A stretch of DNA of 27,973 nucleotides from Colimorpha sp045639845 (GTDB lineage Bacteria; Bacteroidota; Bacteroidia; Bacteroidales; P3): positions 1 through 27,973 of the forward strand of contig JAZUDW010000087.1 in assembly GCA_045639845.1 (NCBI GenBank), read 5' to 3'. Made by a program: the position numbers and the translations under genes. Of the stretch, positions 14,205 to 21,627 are shown in pieces. Within the stretch, counting starts at the first letter, position 1. Every line of letters starts with the position of its first letter. The notes beneath the pieces are model-generated. The model had not been told where the DNA came from and ran no database searches. It was given only the letters and a program-made list of their open reading frames with translations.

Positions 14205-14477
14205 TTTTTTTTCTTCACGAGGCTGACGCTTCTGCCAACGGAAGAGCCAACCATACTATATAATATTATTTTACAACACAATACACAACAACTAAATTCA
14301 GCGATACACACAAATCTTTTTCAACCATGCTCCATCTATTACTTAACTCACCACCTTCTACAGAGAGCCAATATTGAAAAAAAATGAGCCACTTGTAGCA
14401 CCACACCCATCTTTTACGCCCATCTATATCACAATCATTCTTTTGCAAGCATAGTACAGAAAACTTGCATCTGCTCT
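14205..14477. other. Gap between tRNA-Ser promoter and EamA fragment
   Basis: No gene or clear regulatory element seen. A minus-strand frame across part of it (14266-14538) overlaps the EamA fragment in another frame and reads as noise. Confidence 0.5.
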
Positions 14478-14699
14478 TCACAACAGCGTCACCAACGTGC
14501 CCACCAGCAAGAGCAATGCCCCTAGGGAACTCTTCCATGTGAACATCTCACCCAAAAACAGAGCCGCAAAGACGATCGTCGACACCAAATTGCACTTGTC
14601 CACGGGTACCACCTTGCTCACTTCGCCGATCTTGATGGCATAAAAGTAGCAGAGCCATGAGGTCCCCGTGGCCAGACCCGAGAGAATAAGAAACAGCAA
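14478..14699 (-). pseudogene. C-terminal fragment of an EamA/DMT-family transporter
   Basis: The 73 residues (LFLILSGLATGTSWLCYFYAIKIGEVSKVVPVDK..., then FAALFLGEMFTWKSSLGALLLLVGTLVTLL) match the last half of an EamA domain, with two to three transmembrane helices and the conserved SKVVPxDK turn. Complete proteins of this class have about 140 (single EamA) or 290 aa. The frame has no ATG; upstream it meets a stop within a dispersed repeat (14698-14749) that occurs again at 25818. The gene was cut at the repeat boundary. Confidence 0.8.
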
Positions 14700-14749
14700 A
14701 ATATCTCAACAATCTAAAGTAAAATCGTACCAATTTATTTTTTATCATC
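14698..14749 (-). repeat. Truncated copy of the MITE-like repeat found at 25816-26007
   Basis: On the minus strand, about 52 nt match 25818-25870 with one base gap and one substitution (shared core TTGGTACGATTTT, TTTAGATTGTTGAGATATTTT). The match begins at the terminal-repeat end (GATGATAAAAAATAA) and stops exactly where the EamA fragment begins. Confidence 0.75.
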
Positions 14750-14762
14750 GCTTATCGGACGG

Positions 14763-16202
14763 CTAACCATTGTTGTTTTCAAGGAAACGTTGCGCCTCAG
14801 CGAGCATCTGGCTGTCGCACCCAAGGATGGTGGCGATACGCAGTGCTTCGTGGGGCACCTCCTCGCTCTGCTCTTCTATGAGAGCATAGTCCATAAACTG
14901 ATTGATGGTGTCGGCGGTAAGCGACTGACGGGAAAGCGACTCGTCAAAACCTTTAACACGCAATCGACGACAGCGGAGACCAAGATAACTATAGTGGGTG
15001 GTGATAAGCGTGAGCGACGGGCGACCGTCGAGGATATGGCCGATAGCTTGCACTATAGCTTTGCCTTCGATGGGGTTGGTGGTGCGGGCAGGCTCATCGA
15101 TCAGGATGAGAATCTGAGCCTGCTCGGCATATTGGAGTGTGCGGCTGATCTTGATGATCTCGGAAGCGAAACTAGAGAGGCCATTCATCTCGTTCTGTTC
15201 GTCGCCAATACAGAACACCACGTCATCGACCAGCTGCACCGAAGCCTGCTCTGCAGGGGCATACATGCCAAACTGCACCATAAGCTGAGCCACACCTACC
15301 GTTTTGAGTACCACTGTCTTGCCAGCCATATTGGCACCAGTGATGAGGCACACCCCTTGCTGAATCCGAATGTCGATAGGCTGATAGCGGATGCCTAGCT
15401 CGTTGTTACGCCGACGCAGACGTGCATTGAAAAGTCCCGTATATGATGTGCCCTGGCGAGCCACTACTGGACGACAAAGCTGCCATTCAATAGACTGCTC
15501 GGCCTTGGCAATAAGGATATCGGCATAGGCCATACGGCCGAGGGCATCGAGAAGCTGCTGGCCGAAAGGCTGCAGCCTATCGCTGAGCTGGACAACAACC
15601 TGCTGCTGTAGAGACTCCTGCCGACCGAAGAGTTCGCTGATCAGGCTGTTGTGCTGTGCGAGCTGCTCATCGGTCATCTCGCGCTGATGGGCATCGAGGA
15701 GCGCCTGTTGCTGCTTGAGCTCACGACGCAGAGGCCCTAACTGGGGATGGTATGAATCGTAGATATAGAAATTGGCAATACCCGTATGGTCGGGGTCGAG
15801 CATATCAAACACATGCTGCAGCGATGGAATGGAGAGCATAGAGTCTATATGGAGTTGTTGTGCCGCTTTTCGGGCCTCGATGCAGAGCAGGGCTAGTTGC
15901 TTGATCTCAAAGAGCTCTACCTCGGTCATACGCATGTGATGGACAAGGTTGCCAAGGGTGGTGGCGATATCGTGAAGTTCCATAAGCTTGTGTCGGATCA
16001 CAGCCATGGGTTTCTGGGCTTCGGGGTCACAGAAGAGGTCTATGATACGAGCAATATTGTCGTGTTCGCGGACAATCTGGTCAGCATCGGTACTCCAAGG
16101 GGTATCGAGAAGCTGCCGACGGCCTGCCGACGACATGAGCTGAAGGTTATCGACAACGTATTGGAATGCGGGTTCGTCTTTTATTTTATCGCGTAAAAGC
16201 AT
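14763..16202 (-). CDS. kamC: MutS-like ATPase, KamC-type aminomutase reactivase subunit
   Basis: The protein is 479 aa from the ATG at 16200-16202 (a TTG two codons earlier is less likely). The C-terminal half is a MutS ABC-type ATPase: Walker A GANMAGKT (about 297-304), the FGMYAPA segment, GDEQNEMNGLSSFASEI, Walker B ILILIDEPARTTNP, and the H-loop TTHYSYL. The N-terminal half is a helical MutS III-like lever region with no mismatch-recognition domain I, which argues against a repair role. This short MutS relative is paired with KamB in lysine 5,6-aminomutase gene clusters, where the pair is thought to reactivate the B12 enzyme. Here kamB lies upstream in the same orientation, about 210 bp away, but no kamDE is present in the window. 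Confidence 0.8.
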   Translation of the reverse strand: MLLRDKIKDEPAFQYVVDNLQLMSSAGRRQLLDTPWSTDADQIVREHDNIARIIDLFCDPEAQKPMAVIRHKLMELHDIATTLGNLVHHMRMTEVELFEIKQLALLCIEARKAAQQLHIDSMLSIPSLQHVFDMLDPDHTGIANFYIYDSYHPQLGPLRRELKQQQALLDAHQREMTDEQLAQHNSLISELFGRQESLQQQVVVQLSDRLQPFGQQLLDALGRMAYADILIAKAEQSIEWQLCRPVVARQGTSYTGLFNARLRRRNNELGIRYQPIDIRIQQGVCLITGANMAGKTVVLKTVGVAQLMVQFGMYAPAEQASVQLVDDVVFCIGDEQNEMNGLSSFASEIIKISRTLQYAEQAQILILIDEPARTTNPIEGKAIVQAIGHILDGRPSLTLITTHYSYLGLRCRRLRVKGFDESLSRQSLTADTINQFMDYALIEEQSEEVPHEALRIATILGCDSQMLAEAQRFLENNNG

Positions 16203-16253
16203 GGCCAAGTGTTATTTTGAGGCAATCAGTAATAAGGGTGTTATTGAGTTGTC

Positions 16254-16329
16254 AGCTCCACTTCGAGTATTGGAGCCGTTAGCTCCACTTCGAGTATTGG
16301 AGCCGTTAGCTCCACTTCGGTCGCTGACC
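16254..16329. repeat. 27-bp tandem repeat between kamB and kamC
   Basis: Two full copies (16254-16280, 16281-16307) and a third matching for the first 12 bases (from 16308). Each unit contains GCTCCA and TGGAGC, which form a 6-bp hairpin around CTTCGAGTAT. Adjacent copies also pair as GGAGC/GCTCC. The repeat occupies most of the 213-bp intergenic space. Confidence 0.85.
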
Positions 16330-16415
16330 TAACGGTTGATCTGTTTATTTGTTGAGTTATTGGTTGGCAATTATTTACATACAACATCTGCAATTATCAT
16401 TTCTGTTTTTTTCAT

Positions 16416-17423
16416 CTATAGCTGCATCACGTCATATACAGGGGTCTGCAGAGCATCGCTGAGCTGGGCACAGGCTTCGGCACTATTGAGGCGGTAGCCG
16501 CTGGGCGAGGTGGGGTTGAGACATAGGGCCAGCAGTTTGGAGCGTTGAAGCACCAGGAGACGGCCACCTCGGGCAGTATAGTCGTGGAGCACCTCGGGAG
16601 TAAGGAAGAGCTTGGTAAAATCGCGGGCTATGAGTTGCACTTGAGAGATATTGCTTTGTATGCTGAGGTATTTGAGCAGACGGTCGGTGACAGCACCCGA
16701 GGCAAAGATCGTGTTGCCATATCTGAAAATATCGTTATTGTCCCTGCCTAAAAGGAAAGCCGAGGCAATATGCAAGTCGTGGGGCCTGCCATCGGCATCG
16801 AGAGCCCACAGGCCTTGCCCAATAGGTGCCAACGTGGCAGACTCCGCAGCCTCAACTTCGGGCAAGTTGATGAGCTGATAGACAAAGCGAGTCTTGCTGA
16901 TAAGCGTCTTGATATTGGTAGATACAGCGCCACCGGTAGCCAGAATCATAGCATCAGTGACCGTGGGCGAAGCCAAAGAGAGACGAGAGAGGGCCCCATC
17001 AACAATGGTGAGCGGCATCTGCTGGCTCCTGAAGGTCTCGATCTGCTGGCGGAGCTTATCGGTAGTGGCGGCACCCGAGAGAAGTATCTTGCCTGCACAG
17101 AGCACCTCACCAGTTACCAGACGTCCCAAAGAGGTGGTGCGGGTATCAACATGGAGAAGCTGCGACACGAGGCGTCGCTGAAAATAATGCTTCTCGGAAG
17201 TAACGAACTGCATACCCTCATAGAGGGTAATCTCAGGTTTGGCGGTAGCGAAGACAGCATCGGTCTGTTCGCCATCCACACCGATAGACGTAACGGCAAC
17301 TTTGGCATTCATCTCATGGAGCCGACGCAACACATAATTCAAGCACACCGTCTTGCCGGTATTCTTGTCAAGTCCTACAATTGAGAGACTTCGATATTTA
17401 AGTATGTCGTTTACAAAAGGCAT
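16416..17423 (-). CDS. kamB: P-loop protein, KamB-type aminomutase reactivase subunit
   Basis: The predicted protein is 335 aa, using the ATG at 17421-17423 (MPFVNDILKY). A longer frame begins at 17480, but the -7 element TATCTTTG at 17433-17440 lies inside its first codons, which argues for the shorter start. The nucleotide-binding loop is GLDKNTGKT, followed by AVTSIGVDGEQTDAVF, a central DGALSR segment, and DAMILATGGAVSTN. These are hallmarks of the KamB partner of the MutS-like KamC. It lies upstream of kamC on the minus strand. The likely role is ATP-dependent maintenance of a lysine or ornithine aminomutase, whose catalytic genes must be elsewhere if present. Confidence 0.75.
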   Translation of the reverse strand: MPFVNDILKYRSLSIVGLDKNTGKTVCLNYVLRRLHEMNAKVAVTSIGVDGEQTDAVFATAKPEITLYEGMQFVTSEKHYFQRRLVSQLLHVDTRTTSLGRLVTGEVLCAGKILLSGAATTDKLRQQIETFRSQQMPLTIVDGALSRLSLASPTVTDAMILATGGAVSTNIKTLISKTRFVYQLINLPEVEAAESATLAPIGQGLWALDADGRPHDLHIASAFLLGRDNNDIFRYGNTIFASGAVTDRLLKYLSIQSNISQVQLIARDFTKLFLTPEVLHDYTARGGRLLVLQRSKLLALCLNPTSPSGYRLNSAEACAQLSDALQTPVYDVMQL

Positions 17424-17432
17424 TTCGGATTG

Positions 17433-17440
17433 CAAAGATA
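17433..17440 (-). promoter_or_regulatory. Promoter -7 element upstream of kamB
   Basis: TATCTTTG on the minus strand, about 10 bp before the favoured ATG. No good TTTG -33 box is seen, and the leader would be very short, so this is moderately supported. Confidence 0.5.
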
Positions 17441-17738
17441 AACTTTTTTCTGGTAATGGCTGTTTTTTTCTAGTTTGCATGTTGTTGAGCCCACTTCCTC
17501 CCCTTCTTGATCAGCAAGACAAAAAAGAGGTATTTTAACACAAAAAAGTGTCCATTCATGTATTTTTCTTATATTTGCACATCATTGACTCCTGCAACCA
17601 ACAATGTATCAAACTAACAATCATTTAATTGAATACAAAAAAGAATCCATCAAATAGATTGTCAGTTCAGGATTCAACAGACACAATAGTACCACTTTCG
17701 ATGTTCATAAATCAATCAGCATTGAAACATTATTATTA

Positions 17739-20201
17739 TTGCGTTATGCTGCTGTGCTCGAAGACCCCGAGCATACACCAGCCAACCAACCACGATTCAG
17801 GCTGGAGGTCCTCGACGAGAATGAGAGTCCCATCAATCCCGATTGCTTTTCTGCTGATTTTGTTGCCAGCCAAAGTCTCGGATGGAATCAATATCTCTAC
17901 GATACCACAACGGTACTATGGAAAGATTGGACTCCTATAGGCATTGACTTAGCACCTATGCAAGGACAACGTATCTTCATTAAATTAACAACCTACGACT
18001 GTGCAGAGATGGGACACTTCGGTTATGCATATTTCACACTGGAATGCCAACGCAAAACCATCCGATCCGGTGCCTGCGGTATAATCGATTCTAATAGCTT
18101 TGAAGCCCCAGAAGGTTTCTCCTATCAATGGTATAACATTGACAGCAGCGACGTTATTCTGTCAACAGATCGGACTTTCTCTTCCAATCAGAACGGCTAC
18201 TATCACTGCCGTGCTAGTTTTGTAGGAGCATCTGGAACTGAATGTTCCTTCGAAAAAGAGGTTATTATTGGCCCCATCTTCCCATTTGCACGCTTTGAGT
18301 ACCACATAGCCGATACCGACGGATGCAACCTCACCTATCAGTTCTTCAACAAAAGTGTTGTCACCACCGACGAGGAACACCAAAATCTCACACGACAAGA
18401 GTGTGAAGACTTCATCTGGATATTTGGAGACAACGACACCTGCTATGAGGCACACCCCACACGAGTATTTCCGCCAGGATATATCAACGTGCGTCTGATA
18501 GCAAAGATCGGCAATGGATCGTGCGAGGACGACACACTGCGACTACTCGCCATTCAATCACCTTGTATATACTACGACACTATCGACACTGCATTCTGCC
18601 AAGGCGATACGCTATTTGTAAGAGATTCAATCTATACTACAACCGGCGACTATGTTTGTCGCACGGAATATCGACCAGATAGCACATTGGAGACCCTGAT
18701 ACATTTGGTAGTAAACCCAGTATTCGACACATCCTTCAACGGAGGCATCTGTGAAGGAGAGGCCTACACCTTCTTCGGATTCAACGACAGCATACCTGGC
18801 GACTACACCCGTATGCTACAAACCATAGCTGGATGTGATAGTATTTATCGGCTTCACCTAGTGACAGCCAATCGGTACGACACAGCCCTCTCTGCATTGG
18901 CCTGCAGCAATATCGGATATCCTATTTCCACCGATACACTTTGGCAGTCTGGCACCTACATCGACAGTCTTCTCTCTATCTACACTTGCGACAGCGTAGT
19001 AACAATACACCTTACCATAGCAGAAGCCAAACTGTACCATAACATAGACACAATATGCAATGGCGATTCAGTGCTGTTTGGCGGCTTGACCTACAATACA
19101 ACAGGCGATTTCACAGAACATTACACAACCATCGACGGATGCGACAGCACCTACCGACTAGAACTCACAGTCAATCCCACTTTCAGCACTTTCGACACAG
19201 TAGGTCTATGCAGGAGAGAGCCTTATATCTATAGAGAGACCAGTTATTATGCACCTTACGATATCACGGACTCGCTCACCACGGTTTGGGGATGCGACAG
19301 TATTGTGAATTTCGATCTGCACCTTCACGACTCTGCTTTCGCTGCAAGATGGCTGTTGAGCAAAGACTCCGTTGTTTGGAGCGAGGACTCTTTGTTTGAG
19401 GGGTGCTATCCTTTCACCCTTTATGTAAGAGACTCTTCTACCGGGGCGGCGGCGCTGCTATGGAACTTTGGCGACGGCGACACTGCGGACAGGGCCGCGC
19501 TGAGCCACTCTTATGAGACGGGCATCTACAACCTCAGCCTTATCACCACTAGTGCGGATGGTTGCAAAGACACCCTGAGTTATACTACAATCAATACGCT
19601 ACCCCTGCCAACACCCGATTTCGAATGGAACCCTTACCAACCAGCTCAAAACGATGCTTCTGTTAATTTCTTAAATCTTTCGGAGCCAAACGATGAGAAC
19701 ATTTGGTATAAATGGTATATCCAAAAGAGCCACCAGACGGAGGATGACTACGATTCTCTTTTCGTCCCCGAACCAAGTTACCATTGGGACGTCAATAATA
19801 TTGACTTCACAGGCGATTATATTGTGAAATTGATAGCATATTATAATCACATAGGGCTTACTGGCGATACCATTGTATGCTCCGACACAATGCAGCACGA
19901 AGTTCCTATCACCAATATCTTCCTTCAATTCCCCACTGTTGTCACACCCAATGGCGATGGCATCAACGACCTGTGGATCATCAAGAACCTTGTTGAATTT
20001 GGCAACTACCCCAACAATCAACTGGCCATATACAATAGATGGGGCGTTGAGGTGTTCTCACAACAGAACATCAATTCGTTCGACCAGTTCTGGGATCCGA
20101 ACAACCCCTTTGTTCCTGATGGCACCTACTTCTTTGTGTTTAGAGGCATGGGCGACTACGGCTATGTGCTGCGCAAGGGTGCTATAGAGGTGTTGCGGTA
20201 A
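17739..20201 (+). CDS. Surface protein with PKD and T9SS type-B sorting domain, N-terminus missing
   Basis: The frame encodes 820 aa from a TTG; it is open from 17658 with no ATG. The start region (LRYAAVLEDPEHTPANQPRFRLEVLDE) matches the conserved N-terminal beta-domain of large Bacteroidales gliding-type surface proteins. Residues about 275-550 hold four to five repeats of ~60 aa with the pattern CxGxx-Y/F-GDY-T-GCDS-L. A PKD-like domain follows near 560-620 (LLWNFGDGDTA), and the last ~90 residues are the gliding motility-associated C-terminal domain (TPNGDGINDLW, IYNRWGVEVF, DGTYFFVF). That domain sends proteins through the type IX secretion system, which also needs a Sec signal peptide; none is visible. 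A plus-strand frame at 17629 does not supply one. It is probably 5'-truncated. A terminator follows. Confidence 0.8.
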   Translation: MRYAAVLEDPEHTPANQPRFRLEVLDENESPINPDCFSADFVASQSLGWNQYLYDTTTVLWKDWTPIGIDLAPMQGQRIFIKLTTYDCAEMGHFGYAYFTLECQRKTIRSGACGIIDSNSFEAPEGFSYQWYNIDSSDVILSTDRTFSSNQNGYYHCRASFVGASGTECSFEKEVIIGPIFPFARFEYHIADTDGCNLTYQFFNKSVVTTDEEHQNLTRQECEDFIWIFGDNDTCYEAHPTRVFPPGYINVRLIAKIGNGSCEDDTLRLLAIQSPCIYYDTIDTAFCQGDTLFVRDSIYTTTGDYVCRTEYRPDSTLETLIHLVVNPVFDTSFNGGICEGEAYTFFGFNDSIPGDYTRMLQTIAGCDSIYRLHLVTANRYDTALSALACSNIGYPISTDTLWQSGTYIDSLLSIYTCDSVVTIHLTIAEAKLYHNIDTICNGDSVLFGGLTYNTTGDFTEHYTTIDGCDSTYRLELTVNPTFSTFDTVGLCRREPYIYRETSYYAPYDITDSLTTVWGCDSIVNFDLHLHDSAFAARWLLSKDSVVWSEDSLFEGCYPFTLYVRDSSTGAAALLWNFGDGDTADRAALSHSYETGIYNLSLITTSADGCKDTLSYTTINTLPLPTPDFEWNPYQPAQNDASVNFLNLSEPNDENIWYKWYIQKSHQTEDDYDSLFVPEPSYHWDVNNIDFTGDYIVKLIAYYNHIGLTGDTIVCSDTMQHEVPITNIFLQFPTVVTPNGDGINDLWIIKNLVEFGNYPNNQLAIYNRWGVEVFSQQNINSFDQFWDPNNPFVPDGTYFFVFRGMGDYGYVLRKGAIEVLR

Positions 20202-20343
20202 CGCTGGGTCTCACCTCATGCAGCCAGCATGGCTCATGGCTGAGGCACAAGGTCTTTTTGCCGGCAGGCCTGTGTGGTCCTGCCATCGAGAGACTGCGAC
20301 ACTTAGGGGTGTGGTCGGCAGAAGGCTGTTTAGGTTTGTGCAG

Positions 20344-20376
20344 ACAGCCCTATCTGTTGCGACGGCTGTTTTTTTT
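20344..20376 (+). terminator. Terminator of the T9SS surface-protein gene
   Basis: ACAGCC (20344-20349) pairs with GGCTGT (20364-20369), followed by T8 on the plus strand, 143 bp after the stop codon. Confidence 0.7.
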
Positions 20377-20381
20377 CTCTC

Positions 20382-20957
20382 TCATCCACCCATCACTACT
20401 TGGAGATTGGTGACGAATAGTTTGACAGCAATGGCCAAGAGGATGACACCGAAGAATTTGCGCAAGATGAAGATGACGCTGCCTCCGAGCAGGCGCTGTA
20501 TGCTGTTTAGGAAATAGAGCACAAGGAAGTCGAGCAGTATGTTGCCCACGAGGCCTACCAGGATGTTAGCGTCGGCATATTCGGCTCGCAAAGAGAGGAG
20601 GGCGGTGAGCGCCCCGGGCCCGGCAATGAGGGGGAAGGCGATGGGCACTATGACCGAATCGCTGCCTGCCGACTCATTCTTGAAAATCTCTATGCCGAGT
20701 ATCATCTCCAATGCCAGCACGAAGATGACGATGGAGCCTGCCACAGCAAAGGAGCCGACATCGACGCTGAAAAGCCGCAGAATACCGTTGCCGGCATAAA
20801 AGAATCCTACAAAGAGACCCAGCGAGACCAGGCACACTTGGAGGGGTTTGATGTGTTTATGTTCTTGGATGGAGAGAAACACAGGGATTGATCCTGTGAT
20901 ATCGATGATGGCGAACATAACGACGAACGCACTGAATATTTCGGTAATGTTGAGCAT
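20382..20957 (-). CDS. MarC family integral membrane protein
   Basis: The protein is 191 aa with six hydrophobic segments typical of MarC/UPF0056: FVVMFAIIDITGSIPVFL (about 11-28), LGLFVGFFYAGNGIL, VAGSIVIFVLALEMILGI, the conserved IAFPLIAGPGALTALL, NILLDFLVLYFL, and FGVILLAIAVKLF. The transport substrate of this family is not established. It lies about 135 bp downstream of nrdG in the same orientation and may be read from the same transcript. Length and topology are normal. Confidence 0.9.
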   Translation of the reverse strand: MLNITEIFSAFVVMFAIIDITGSIPVFLSIQEHKHIKPLQVCLVSLGLFVGFFYAGNGILRLFSVDVGSFAVAGSIVIFVLALEMILGIEIFKNESAGSDSVIVPIAFPLIAGPGALTALLSLRAEYADANILVGLVGNILLDFLVLYFLNSIQRLLGGSVIFILRKFFGVILLAIAVKLFVTNLQVVMGG

Positions 20958-21092
20958 AATGTGTTGTATTCTATTTAAAAAATGATTGCGCTATATCCGG
21001 AAAGGGGATACACCAGCTGCCTTCATGCCTACGGAACACTGCTGGCATGAGGCTCGCATGAGCGGGGTAGATGAGGAAAGGTGGTTGCGCGG

Positions 21093-21614
21093 CTAACGCA
21101 AGGCTGTAGTATCGGCGAGTTTGTTTTTGCTTACCGACTGGAGGGCGTCGTCGTCGAAGGGGTTGTGCCAGAAACGATAGGTGATGTCGGTAGGGATACC
21201 GTTGTCGATACGGTACATACGCTGGTTGGTGGAGGGACTCTTGAGTGGTCCCTGCTGGGCGCGGTAGGGGCCCAGCTTCACATATTGAAACAGCCGAATA
21301 TTGGCAGGCATCTGCTCCCCGCCGGAATACCAGGCTACTTTGAGCGAGGAGCACTGGTGGATGGTGTGTGCAGCAGCTTCGACGGCAGAGGGGTCGGCAT
21401 CGCCGCCCATGAGGCATATGCAGGTAACATAGTCTTGATACTGATGCACTAAACGTTGAATTTCGGAAACGGTGAGCTCTACACCTTCATCGGCCCGCAG
21501 GTGCGGGCTGTGACATCCCGGGCAACGATGAGGACAGTTGGTAAGGCTGACAGCCAACGAGACCTCGTCGGGTACTTCTTGGAAGACTACGTCGTAGGTG
21601 CTATATTTCAGCAT
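21093..21614 (-). CDS. nrdG: Anaerobic ribonucleotide reductase activating protein
   Basis: A radical-SAM enzyme that generates the glycyl radical on NrdD under anaerobic conditions. The protein is 173 aa. The iron-sulfur cluster motif is C27-x3-C31-x2-C34 in NCPHRCPGCHSPHL, which fits the NrdG CX3CX2C pattern. LMGGDADP and VAWYSGGE are the expected SAM-binding strands. The ATG at 21612-21614 lies 13 bp after the nrdD stop, so the pair forms one operon under the cobalamin riboswitch upstream of nrdD. It appears complete. Confidence 0.95.
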   Translation of the reverse strand: MLKYSTYDVVFQEVPDEVSLAVSLTNCPHRCPGCHSPHLRADEGVELTVSEIQRLVHQYQDYVTCICLMGGDADPSAVEAAAHTIHQCSSLKVAWYSGGEQMPANIRLFQYVKLGPYRAQQGPLKSPSTNQRMYRIDNGIPTDITYRFWHNPFDDDALQSVSKNKLADTTALR

Positions 21615-21627
21615 TATAGATCAGGCA

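Noticed and set aside
14266..14538. Minus-strand 90-codon frame next to tRNA-Ser
   Set aside because: It overlaps the EamA fragment in another frame, and its composition (many W, C, V) is unlike a protein.
14763..16202. MutS mismatch-repair protein
   Set aside because: It is too short (479 aa), has no mismatch-binding domain I, and lies beside the KamB-type gene, so an aminomutase-reactivase role fits better.
17629..17940. 103-codon plus-strand frame before the T9SS protein, considered as its missing N-terminus
   Set aside because: It lacks a signal peptide, and its sequence past 17740 is a shadow of the real frame. The correct frame is already open from 17658.
20971..21417. 148-codon minus-strand frame overlapping nrdG
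   Set aside because: It is arginine/histidine-rich noise in another frame of nrdG.
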